Shown piece by piece: positions 1 to 7,393 of a stretch of 64,000 nt of DNA (its first letter is position 1; each line of letters opens with the position of its first letter). The notes beneath the pieces are model-generated. The model saw only the letters and a list, made by a program, of their open reading frames with translations. It was not told the DNA's origin and made no database searches. Location of the stretch: contig NZ_JASCIR010000024.1 in the NCBI RefSeq assembly GCF_029968095.1, forward strand, positions 33,694 through 97,693, written 5' to 3'. This DNA is from Streptomyces solicavernae. GTDB taxonomy: Bacteria; Actinomycetota; Actinomycetes; Streptomycetales; Streptomycetaceae. A program made the translations under genes and the position numbers.

Positions 1-1483
1 TGGCCCGCAGCGCATAGAGGTCGAGGACGTCCTTCGCCGTGATGGCGGGGACGGCGGTCGCACCGCCGGGGAGCGGCTCCAGCATGCCTTCCTCGGCCAG
101 TGCCCGCAGCCCCGCCCGGACGACGCGGCGCGAAAGGCCGAGACGGGAAGCGAGCGGAGCCTCCCGCACGCGGTCTCCGGGACGGTGGCCGGCGGCGAGG
201 ACGGCTTCCCGCAACAGCGCTACGACGGGGTCGGTGGTGAGGGGGGCTCCGGGTGGCGCGTCGACGGGTGCGGTGCGGGGCGCCGTGGCGGTGTCGACGC
301 GCTCGGCTGTACGCGCATCCCGCACTCTTGAGTCACTGCCAGGGCCACAGATGGCGGGGCTTTCGTAGGGCGGACGAGCCGTGACGGTACGCATGAACGG
401 GGTGGCGGACGGGGTCCACGTGGTGGACCAGGTCAGCAGCGCATCGCGGAGGCGGGACCCCTCGGGCGCCGCTCCACGCGGGAGCCGGCCGTCCACGGCG
501 AGGAGACGCCGGGTCTCTTCGGTCCACTCCGCGGGTGTGGGTGCCGGGTGCCAGCGGAGGCATCGGGGGTCGGCCGTGTCCGGTCCGTCGAGTACGCCGC
601 GGGCCTCCGCGGGCACCCCGTGCGCGAGCAGGTGCACGTGTGCCCCGGCACCCGCTTCCGACGTCACCCGCTCCAGAAACGCGCGCAGTTCGGAGCGGGC
701 GGAGCCAGCGGCGGCCGGGGCAGAGCGGTCCGGGGCATCGCGGGCCAGGTCAGAGCGAGCCGAGCGGGCCAGGTCAGAGCGGGCCGGGGCAGAGGGAACC
801 GTCGCGCCTCTGTCTTCCGCGTCCCCCTTCCCCCGCAGCGCCGAGAACGCCCCGGCGACGGCCAGCACTTGGGACACGTCCGAGTCCTGGCCGAACAGGC
901 GCCCAACGGCGGTCGGTGGGGAGCTGCGTGCGGCCCTGCCTCGTCCGGCGCGGGCCGTCACGGCGAGCACGCACATGGGTGGAGCGAGGAACAGGCCGAC
1001 CATCTCCTCGGCACGGTCCGGCAGGGACCACGCCGAGCGCACCCGGGTCGCGTTCCGCGGCGCCCCCTGCACGCCGTAGGTCCGCCAGACTCTGCTGACC
1101 GTGCTCTGACTCAGGCCGGTCTCCGCCGCCATGGCGCGGGTCGACCAGGCCCGCCGGGCGCCGGACGGCGGGGGCGTGAGCGTCCGGAGGAGAACGTGCG
1201 CCACCGTGTCGTCGTCCGCCGTGGGCGGGCGTCCGGAACGCGGCTGCTCGTCCAGGCCGTCGAGCCGCTCGGCGAGGAAGCGGGACCGCCACTTTCCGAC
1301 CATGTCGCGGGAGATTCCCAGGCGCTGGGCCACGGCGGTGTTGGTGGGCTCCTCCTCGCAGGCCAGCACGATCTTCGCGCGCAGGGCATGCGCCTGCGAG
1401 CAGGTACGACTGCGGGTCCACTGCAGGAGCGCGGCCCGCTCGTCCGCAGCGAGGGTCACGGCGTTTCGGGGACGGCCAGCCAT
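1..1483 (-). CDS. IS630 transposase-like / GntR winged-helix fusion regulator (partial, runs off left edge)
   Basis: The reading frame is open from the ATG at 1483 to base 1 (494 codons) and continues beyond the window. Residues 1-120 resemble the IS630-family helix-turn-helix N-terminus (MAGRPRNAVTLAADERAALL, then a run ending GISRDMVGKWRSRFLAERLDGL). Residues about 150-360 follow the IS630 catalytic layout, but the acidic residues are missing where the three DDE blocks should lie (TARAG, AHGVPA and PAEWTEET instead of DEK, DNY and NQVE). From about residue 416 a GntR winged helix follows (TTDPVVALLREAVLAAG, SRLGLSRRVVRAGLRAL, EEGMLEPLPGG). A separate GntR gene could start at the ATG at 394 (Met364), but I see no ribosome site there and the frame is uninterrupted. 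I infer a domesticated, catalytically dead transposase acting as a DNA-binding regulator of the divergent operon. Confidence 0.75.
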   Translation of the reverse strand, partial: MAGRPRNAVTLAADERAALLQWTRSRTCSQAHALRAKIVLACEEEPTNTAVAQRLGISRDMVGKWRSRFLAERLDGLDEQPRSGRPPTADDDTVAHVLLRTLTPPPSGARRAWSTRAMAAETGLSQSTVSRVWRTYGVQGAPRNATRVRSAWSLPDRAEEMVGLFLAPPMCVLAVTARAGRGRAARSSPPTAVGRLFGQDSDVSQVLAVAGAFSALRGKGDAEDRGATVPSAPARSDLARSARSDLARDAPDRSAPAAAGSARSELRAFLERVTSEAGAGAHVHLLAHGVPAEARGVLDGPDTADPRCLRWHPAPTPAEWTEETRRLLAVDGRLPRGAAPEGSRLRDALLTWSTTWTPSATPFMRTVTARPPYESPAICGPGSDSRVRDARTAERVDTATAPRTAPVDAPPGAPLTTDPVVALLREAVLAAGHRPGDRVREAPLASRLGLSRRVVRAGLRALAEEGMLEPLPGGATAVPAITAKDVLDLYALRA

Positions 1484-1790
1484 GCGTCAACCGTAGCCGA
1501 ATTTCCGACTCACGGACAGGTCGGAGCCTCGTCGGACAGCAGGGGCATTGTTGGCCGCCCCCGGCCTTCCCATACTTCCTGTCATCCGGCGGCCACTCCT
1601 CCGCCAACCAGCAGAAACCCGCGTACTTCCCTCGATTGCTGCGAAACCGGCTGCCAGTAGGACGGACGGGACAGCAGCACAGCGGGACAGCAGCACAGCG
1701 GGACAGCAGGAAACGATCCCGTACGACATCGACCCGGACCCTGTCCCGCGCTGCCCTTTACGTAGGCGCGGGCCGCTCCCGGAGGCTGAG
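1484..1790. promoter_or_regulatory. Divergent intergenic regulatory region
   Basis: This 307-base gap separates the divergent regulator and MFS genes, so it should hold promoters for both. Visible signals are the inverted repeat at 1504-1525, a weak possible promoter for the right-hand operon (TTGCTG at 1636, 16-base spacer, TAGGAC at 1658), and a 16-bp tandem repeat (gggacagcagcacagc, about 2.6 copies) at 1668-1709. The ribosome site GGAGG lies at 1781-1785. No convincing small gene was seen. Confidence 0.5.
1504..1525. promoter_or_regulatory. Inverted repeat, candidate regulator operator
   Basis: TCCGAC, a 10-base spacer and GTCGGA form a perfect 6-bp inverted repeat about 20 bases upstream of the fusion-regulator start. 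Another TCGGAC half-site follows at about 1532. The location suits autoregulation and control of the divergent operon, but binding is inferred. Confidence 0.35.
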
Positions 1791-3224
1791 ATGACCGCAC
1801 ACGCAAAGAGCACGGCCGAGAACACACCGGAGAACACACCAGAAAGCACTCCGGAGACCCCACCGGAGAACAGAGTGGACGACGCGCCCTTGTCGCGCTT
1901 CCACAAGAAGCTGGCGCTGTACTCCTCCGGCGGGCCGTTCCTCGACGGCTACGTCCTGAGCATCATCGGCGTCGCGATGGCGCAGATCACCCCGCAGCTC
2001 CAACTGTCGGACTCCGCCCAGGGGTTGATCGGCGCGTCCGCGCTCATCGGTATCTTTCTCGGCGCGTTCGTGGGCGGCTGGCTCACCGACAGGTTCGGCC
2101 GACAACTCCTCTACACCATCGACCTGGTCGCCATCATCGTCTGTTCCGTCGCGCAGTTCTGGGCGACGGATCCGGTGTGGCTGTTCGTCCTGCGCCTGCT
2201 GATCGGGATGGCGGTCGGCGCCGACTATCCGATCGCGACCTCGCTGCTCGCCGAGTTCACGCCGCGCCGCTACCGCGGTCCGCTCCTCGGCGGCCTGGTC
2301 GTCATGTGGTTCGTGGGTGCGGCCACCGCGTACATCGTCGGCGAGATCATGCTGTCGTACGGCGGCGACGACGCCTGGCGGTGGATGCTCGCCAGCGCCA
2401 CCCTGCCCGCCACGGTCATCGTGCTGCTGCGCCACGGCACGCCCGAGTCCCCGCGCTGGCTGGCGAACAAGGGCCGCGCCGAGGAGGCCGAGGCCGTCCT
2501 CAAGAAGGTCTACGGCCCCGAGGCGACGATCGCCGATCTGCCGACGGAGGAACGCGAGAACGTCGACCTCAAGGCGATCATGCGCTCGGGCTACGGCGGA
2601 CGGATGCTCTACATCACCGTCTTCTGGACGTGTTCCATCGTCCCGCTGTTCGCCATCTACGCTTTCGGCCCGAGGATCCTCGACGCACTTCACCTCGAAG
2701 GCGGCCTCGCCAACATCGGCGAAGCGCTCATCACCGTCATGTTCCTCACCGGCTGCGTGCTCGCCCTGTTCTGCGTGAACCGCATGGGGCGGCGCCCTCT
2801 GGTCATCCACAGTTTCGTCTGGTCCGGTGTCGCCCTGCTGCTGCTCGGCATCTTCCCCGACGCCCCGTCGAACGTGATCATGGCGCTGTTCGCCCTGTAC
2901 GCGCTGATCATCGGCGGCACCCAGATCCTGCAGTGGGTCTACCCGAACGAGCTGTTCCCGACCGAGGTACGCGGCTCCGCCGTCGGCCTGGCCTCGTCCG
3001 CCAGCCGCATCGGCGCCGCCGTCGGCACCTACCTCGTACCCGTGGCGCTGACCGCCTGGGGCATCGGCGGCACCATGCTCGCCGCCGCGGCCATCAGCCT
3101 CCTCGGCGCCGGCGTCTCCGTCCTGTGGGCGCCCGAGACCCGCGGCATGTCCCTCGACGAGGCGGCCACCCTGCCCGACCGGTCCCCCCGGTCCCCCCGG
3201 TCTCCGGAAAGCCTCCGGGTCTGA
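1791..3224 (+). CDS. MFS transporter, sugar-porter type
   Basis: This 477-residue inner-membrane permease has about 12 hydrophobic segments. It shows the major facilitator loop signature GGWLTDRFGRQLLYT after the second segment, the sugar-porter motif PESPRWL at the start of the central loop, NRMGRRPL in the second half, and a C-terminal PETRGMSLDEAA. A soluble N-terminus of about 35 residues contains ENTPENTPESTPETPPEN repeats. The ATG at 1791 is preferred over an upstream in-frame start because GGAGG lies six bases before it and the upstream extension has no membrane or family features. It is the first gene of an apparent four-gene operon with an FAD enzyme, a DapA-family lyase and an aldehyde dehydrogenase, so it probably imports their substrate. 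The substrate is not predictable from sequence. Confidence 0.88.
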   Translation: MTAHAKSTAENTPENTPESTPETPPENRVDDAPLSRFHKKLALYSSGGPFLDGYVLSIIGVAMAQITPQLQLSDSAQGLIGASALIGIFLGAFVGGWLTDRFGRQLLYTIDLVAIIVCSVAQFWATDPVWLFVLRLLIGMAVGADYPIATSLLAEFTPRRYRGPLLGGLVVMWFVGAATAYIVGEIMLSYGGDDAWRWMLASATLPATVIVLLRHGTPESPRWLANKGRAEEAEAVLKKVYGPEATIADLPTEERENVDLKAIMRSGYGGRMLYITVFWTCSIVPLFAIYAFGPRILDALHLEGGLANIGEALITVMFLTGCVLALFCVNRMGRRPLVIHSFVWSGVALLLLGIFPDAPSNVIMALFALYALIIGGTQILQWVYPNELFPTEVRGSAVGLASSASRIGAAVGTYLVPVALTAWGIGGTMLAAAAISLLGAGVSVLWAPETRGMSLDEAATLPDRSPRSPRSPESLRV

Positions 3225-3255
3225 CCGTTCGGCACCCCGCCGGACAAACGGTCAA

Positions 3256-3300
3256 CACGGATAGCACGGATAACGCGGATAACGCGGATAACGCGGACAA
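3256..3300. repeat. 9-bp tandem repeat between MFS and FAD genes
   Basis: Five consecutive 9-base units (cacggatag, cacggataa, then three cgcggataa/cgcggacaa variants) fill the spacer between two apparently cotranscribed genes. The units are AT-richer than the surroundings. No coding role is seen. Confidence 0.8.
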
Positions 3301-3366
3301 CACACCGTCCTCGTACGGAAGTTGCTGCTCACGCACGGAAAGAACGGAAAGAAGAGAGGTGTACCG

Positions 3367-4746
3367 ATGAAGGACGTCGTCATCGTCGGCGGAGGCATCG
3401 CGGGCCTGTCGGCCGCCTGGCGGCTGCGGCACTGGGACACGCTGCTGCTCGAATCCGAGGGCCGGGTCGGCGGCCGCATCCGCTCCGAGCGGCGCGGACC
3501 GTACTTCCTCAACTGGGGCGGCCATGTCTACGCGGGCGGCAACTCCGCCACCGGATGGCTCCTGAACAACACCGGCGTCGAGGCGATCGACGTGCCGGGC
3601 TCGCTGTCCGGCCTCTCGATGAACGGCAGGACGATCATGGAGGGCCGGGTGGAGACGTACCCATTTCGCATCCCGATGCCGCTGCAAGCCCGGATCGGCA
3701 TGGTGAGGACCGGCGCCAAGGTCGCGCTGCAGGTGGCCCGTTACTCCCGCATCGTCGGCCGTCGCAAGGGCGAGACGGCCGCCGAACGCCAGCAGCGGAT
3801 CTACGAGTTCCTCAACGACCGCTCGTTCAAGGACTTCATCGGCGACGTGCCCGCCGACACCCAGGCCCTGTTCGAGCCGACGGTCACCCGGTCCGCGGCC
3901 GACATCGACCAGCTGTCGGCGGGCGCGGGCGTCGGCTACTTCAGCCTGGTCTGGGGCATCGGCGGCGGGCTCACACAGTCCATCGTCGGCGGCCCGTCGA
4001 CGCTCACCGAGTCAATTGCGGCCTCGCTCGGCGGGAACCTGCGCCTTGACGCGCATGTGGACGAGATCGCGCACAAGAAGGACTCCGTCGTCGTCCGCTA
4101 CCGCGAGAACGGCGTCCCGCAGGAGGTGCAGGCCCGTACGGTCGTCCTCGCCACCCCGGCGACGGTCGCGCACCGCGTCGCCGTCGACCTGGACCCGGAC
4201 ATCCGTGAGGCCCTGTCAAAGGTGGCCTACGGGCCGTACGTCAGCGCCGCGTTCCTGTCGAACGAGACCGGGCGGCAGCGGTGGGACGACGCGTACGCCA
4301 TCGCCACCCCGAAGCGGTCCTTCAACGTGGCGCTCAACATGTCCAACATCGTCCGCGGCCACGAGCGGGAACGGCAGCCCGGCAGCAGCCTGATGACCTT
4401 CTCCCCCGGCTCCCTCGCCCGCGGCCTGCTGGATCACGACGACGACACCGTCCGCCGCATCTACCTCGACGACCTCGACCAGGTCCTGCCCGGATTCGCC
4501 GACCACGTCGTCGAGGCCGAGGTGCAGCGCTTCCCGACGGGCGCCCCGTACTGCTTCCCCGGCCGCGCCGAACTCCAGCCCGCGCTCACCCGCCGCGGCG
4601 GCCGGGTGTTCCTGGCCGGTGACTACCTCGGCACGCTCTACACCGAGACGGCCATCTCCTCCGGCCTGTCCGCCGCGACCGAGATCCGCAGCATCCTCGC
4701 CACCGACCGGCAGACGGCCCGCCGCACCCTCAGCTCCGCCGCCTGA
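3367..4746 (+). CDS. FAD-dependent amine oxidase / protoporphyrinogen-oxidase-like flavoenzyme
   Basis: This is a 459-residue protein of the NAD(P)-binding Rossmann / flavin amine oxidase superfamily. The N-terminus MKDVVIVGGGIAGLSAAWRL is the dinucleotide-binding GxGxxG fold, followed by the acidic strand end LLLESEGRVGGRI that contacts the FAD ribose and the usual GGR. The C-terminal FAD closure motif is GGRVFLAGDYLGTLYTETAISSG. It is cytoplasmic, with no signal peptide. The ATG at 3367 follows an AGAGAGGT ribosome site. Between a transporter and a lyase it is likely an oxidative catabolic step, perhaps on an amine, which would fit an aldehyde dehydrogenase downstream. A UDP-galactopyranose-mutase-like or carotenoid-desaturase-like role cannot be excluded. 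Confidence 0.8.
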   Translation: MKDVVIVGGGIAGLSAAWRLRHWDTLLLESEGRVGGRIRSERRGPYFLNWGGHVYAGGNSATGWLLNNTGVEAIDVPGSLSGLSMNGRTIMEGRVETYPFRIPMPLQARIGMVRTGAKVALQVARYSRIVGRRKGETAAERQQRIYEFLNDRSFKDFIGDVPADTQALFEPTVTRSAADIDQLSAGAGVGYFSLVWGIGGGLTQSIVGGPSTLTESIAASLGGNLRLDAHVDEIAHKKDSVVVRYRENGVPQEVQARTVVLATPATVAHRVAVDLDPDIREALSKVAYGPYVSAAFLSNETGRQRWDDAYAIATPKRSFNVALNMSNIVRGHERERQPGSSLMTFSPGSLARGLLDHDDDTVRRIYLDDLDQVLPGFADHVVEAEVQRFPTGAPYCFPGRAELQPALTRRGGRVFLAGDYLGTLYTETAISSGLSAATEIRSILATDRQTARRTLSSAA

Positions 4747-4747
4747 A

Positions 4748-4833
4748 GCCCAGCCCACCAGCTTCCCTGCCCATCCCACCAACTTTTCCTCGCAGCCCTC
4801 CAACTTTCCTTCCCAGCCCACCAACTTCCCTTT
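4748..4833. repeat. Degenerate pyrimidine-rich tandem repeat
   Basis: The spacer between the FAD and DapA-like genes consists of about four imperfect copies of a cagcccaccaacttccctt-like unit. It is strongly pyrimidine-biased on the plus strand. It ends just before the ribosome site AGGAG at 4841. Confidence 0.75.
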
Positions 4834-4852
4834 AAATCAAAGGAGTTACCCC

Positions 4853-5752
4853 ATGGCTTCGCACCTCAACGGCATCCTCACGGCCCTCGCCACCCCCTTC
4901 TCGCCGGACGGCGCGATCGACGAGAAGCTGCTGCGGCGGCTCGTGGACCGGAGCGTGAACGGCGGGGTCGACGGCGTCGTCGCCTGCGGCTCCACCGGCG
5001 AGTTCGCGGCCATGACCGGGGACGAGCGGCGCCTGCTCGTCGAGACCGTCATCGACCAGACCGCGGGCCGTGTCCCCGTCATCGCGCAGACGGGCGCCGT
5101 CTCCACCCGCGAGGCCGTCGCGCTCTCGCGGCACGCCGAGGATGCCGGGGCCGACGTCCTGATGGTCGTCACCCCGTACTACGAGCCGCTGACCCTGGAC
5201 GAGACGCTGCGCTACCTGCGTACGGTCGCCGACTCCGTGCAGATCCCGGTCATGCTCTACAACCTCCCGGGCGCCACCGGCGTCAACCTCGACCCGGACA
5301 CGGTCGGCGCGCTCGCCCGCAAGCACCGGAACATCCGCTACATCAAGGACACCACCGGCGACATGACGCAGGCCGGGAAGCTGATCCACCACCACGGCGA
5401 CGTCATCTCCACGTTCATCGGCTGGGACGCCCTGCTGCTCGCCGCAGTCTCCGAGGGCGCGGCCGGTGTGATGGCCGGTACGGCGAACGTCATGCCCGCC
5501 CAACTCGTCGCCGTGCACCGGGCCTTGACGGCGGGCGACCTGGCCGGGGCGCGCGAGCTGTGGGCGCGGATCTACCCGCTGATGGACACCCTGATGTCGG
5601 CCGCTTTCATCCCCGCCGTGAAGGCCGCCCTGGAGGAGATCGGCCTGCCGGTCGGCGGGCCGCGCGAGCCGCTGCTGCCGGTGGACGCGGAGACGCGTAC
5701 GCGGATCGCTGCGGCGCTGGAGGACCTGCCCGAGCTGACGGCCGCCCGGTAA
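4853..5752 (+). CDS. Dihydrodipicolinate synthase / N-acetylneuraminate lyase family aldolase
   Basis: This 299-residue TIM-barrel protein belongs to the class I Schiff-base pyruvate-lyase family. The catalytic set is visible: the GSTGEF substrate loop near residues 44-49, YNLPGATG with Tyr136, and the Schiff-base lysine Lys165 in IKDTTGD. Length matches the family. AGGAG at 4841-4845 fixes the ATG start. Biosynthetic DapA usually sits with dapB or other lysine genes. Here it lies between an FAD enzyme and an aldehyde dehydrogenase, so a catabolic lyase or dehydratase role on an imported acid is more likely. The exact substrate (sugar acid, hydroxyproline intermediate, other 2-keto acid) is not resolved. 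Confidence 0.85.
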   Translation: MASHLNGILTALATPFSPDGAIDEKLLRRLVDRSVNGGVDGVVACGSTGEFAAMTGDERRLLVETVIDQTAGRVPVIAQTGAVSTREAVALSRHAEDAGADVLMVVTPYYEPLTLDETLRYLRTVADSVQIPVMLYNLPGATGVNLDPDTVGALARKHRNIRYIKDTTGDMTQAGKLIHHHGDVISTFIGWDALLLAAVSEGAAGVMAGTANVMPAQLVAVHRALTAGDLAGARELWARIYPLMDTLMSAAFIPAVKAALEEIGLPVGGPREPLLPVDAETRTRIAAALEDLPELTAAR

Positions 5753-5804
5753 CGCGGGGACCGGTCACCGACCCAACTGGCCCACGACGTAAGGAAGTCA
5801 CCCC

Positions 5805-7340
5805 ATGACCGCACCCGTCCGCCGCCCCGCCGACCCGGCTCCCCTCCTCCGGGAGGGCGACCTGCCGCCGGCCCGCCACTACATCGACGGCGCCTTCATC
5901 GACGGCGCCTTCGTCGACGGCCCCTTCGTCGACGGCGCCTTCCCGGACGCGCGGCACGAGCAGTTCACCGACATCGTCGACCCGTGCACGGAGGAGGTCA
6001 TCGCCCGCGTCCCCGAGGGCGGCGCCGCCGACGTCGACCGGGCGGTGCGGGCCGCGCTCGCCGCGCAGGAGCAGTGGGCCCGCGTGGTGCCGTCCGACCG
6101 CTCCGCGCTGCTGCACCGGATCGCCGACCGGCTCGCCGAGCACAAAGACGTCCTCGTACGCCTGGAGACGGCGAACGCGGGCAAGCCGCTGGCCGTCGCC
6201 CGTGACGACGTCGACGGCACCATCGACACGTTCCGCTTCATGGCGGGCGCCCTGCGCGCGACCACGTCCATGGCCGCCGGGGAGTACGCCGCCGGCCATC
6301 TGTCGGTGATCCTGCGCGAGCCGCTGGGGGTCGTCGGGGTCGTCACGCCGTGGAACTACCCGCTGATGATGGCCGCCTGGAAACTCGCGCCGTCGCTCGC
6401 GGCGGGCAACAGCGTGGTCATCAAGCCGTCCGAGCAGACGCCGCTGACGACGCTGAAGTTCGCGGAGCTGGTCGGCGACCTGCTGCCCCCCGGTGTCGTG
6501 AACGTCGTGACGGGGCTCGGTCCGACGGTCGGGCACCGGCTCGCCGAGCACCCGGACATCGCGCTGGTCGCCCTGACCGGTTCGGTCGGCAGCGGCCGCG
6601 CCGTGGCCCGTACCGCCGCGGACACGCTGAAGCGGGTGCACCTGGAGCTGGGCGGCAAGGCCCCGGTGGTGATCTTCGAGGACGCCGACCTGAAGGCCGC
6701 AGCCGCGTCCCTGCGCACCGCCGGTTACTGGAACTCCGGGCAGGAGTGCGGCGCCGGCTGCCGGGTCCTGGTGCACGCCGGCGTCGCGGACCGGTTCGTG
6801 GCCGAACTCGTCCGCGAGGTCGGCGAGATCGTCGTCGGCGACCCGCGCGCGGGCGAGGAGGTGGAGATGGGCTCGCTGGTGTCGAAGGCGCACTACGACC
6901 GGGTGCTCGCGCACCTGGAGCGGGCCGTCGCCAAGGGCGCCCGCGCGGTGGCCGGCGGCGGCGCGCTCGACGGGCCCGGCTGGTTCGTCGCCCCGACCGT
7001 GCTCACGGACGTGCCCGAGGGTGCGGAGATCGCCCGCGAGGAGGTCTTCGGTCCGGTCGTCACCGTGGAGACCTTCACCGACGAGGACGAGGCGGTGCGC
7101 CGCGCCAACGACGTGCCCTTCGGCCTCGCCGCCTCGGTGTGGACGGAGAGCGCCCGCCGCAGCCACCGCGTCGCGGGCCGCCTGGACTTCGGCACGGTGT
7201 GGGTCAACGCCCACCTCACGCTCGCCAACGAGGTCCCCTGGGGCGGCTTCAAGGGCTCCGGCTACGGCCGCGACCTGTCCCTGTACGCCCTCGACGACTA
7301 CTCCCGTACGAAGCATGTGATGCACCACCACGGGCGGTGA
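5805..7340 (+). CDS. NAD(P)-dependent aldehyde dehydrogenase (aminoaldehyde/betaine-aldehyde type)
   Basis: This 511-residue ALDH-superfamily enzyme oxidises an aldehyde to an acid. Motifs seen in order are VVTPWNYPLMMAAWKLAPSL, the cofactor-binding TGSVGSGRAV, the catalytic Glu in LELGGKAPVV, and the catalytic Cys in WNSGQECGAGCRV near residue 312. EEVFGPVVTV and NEVPWGGFKGSGYG follow. The start is set by AAGGAAG at 5790-5796. It closes the operon begun by the MFS gene, 52 bases after the lyase gene. Oddly, residues about 26-48 contain a four-fold repeat (IDGAFIDGAFVDGPFVDGAF) created by a small in-frame DNA duplication, where most family members have a single IDG-F. The overall resemblance is to gamma-aminobutyraldehyde or betaine-aldehyde dehydrogenases, which would suit an upstream amine oxidase. 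Confidence 0.88.
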   Translation: MTAPVRRPADPAPLLREGDLPPARHYIDGAFIDGAFVDGPFVDGAFPDARHEQFTDIVDPCTEEVIARVPEGGAADVDRAVRAALAAQEQWARVVPSDRSALLHRIADRLAEHKDVLVRLETANAGKPLAVARDDVDGTIDTFRFMAGALRATTSMAAGEYAAGHLSVILREPLGVVGVVTPWNYPLMMAAWKLAPSLAAGNSVVIKPSEQTPLTTLKFAELVGDLLPPGVVNVVTGLGPTVGHRLAEHPDIALVALTGSVGSGRAVARTAADTLKRVHLELGGKAPVVIFEDADLKAAAASLRTAGYWNSGQECGAGCRVLVHAGVADRFVAELVREVGEIVVGDPRAGEEVEMGSLVSKAHYDRVLAHLERAVAKGARAVAGGGALDGPGWFVAPTVLTDVPEGAEIAREEVFGPVVTVETFTDEDEAVRRANDVPFGLAASVWTESARRSHRVAGRLDFGTVWVNAHLTLANEVPWGGFKGSGYGRDLSLYALDDYSRTKHVMHHHGR

Positions 7341-7393
7341 ACCCCCACCCGCCCGCCGAAAGGCCGGCGGCGGCGTCGGGCTGCCCTCCGTAC

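Noticed and set aside
1..1483. Intact IS630 insertion sequence at the left edge
   Set aside because: No terminal inverted repeats or TA target duplication visible, catalytic residues absent, and the frame runs on into a GntR domain.
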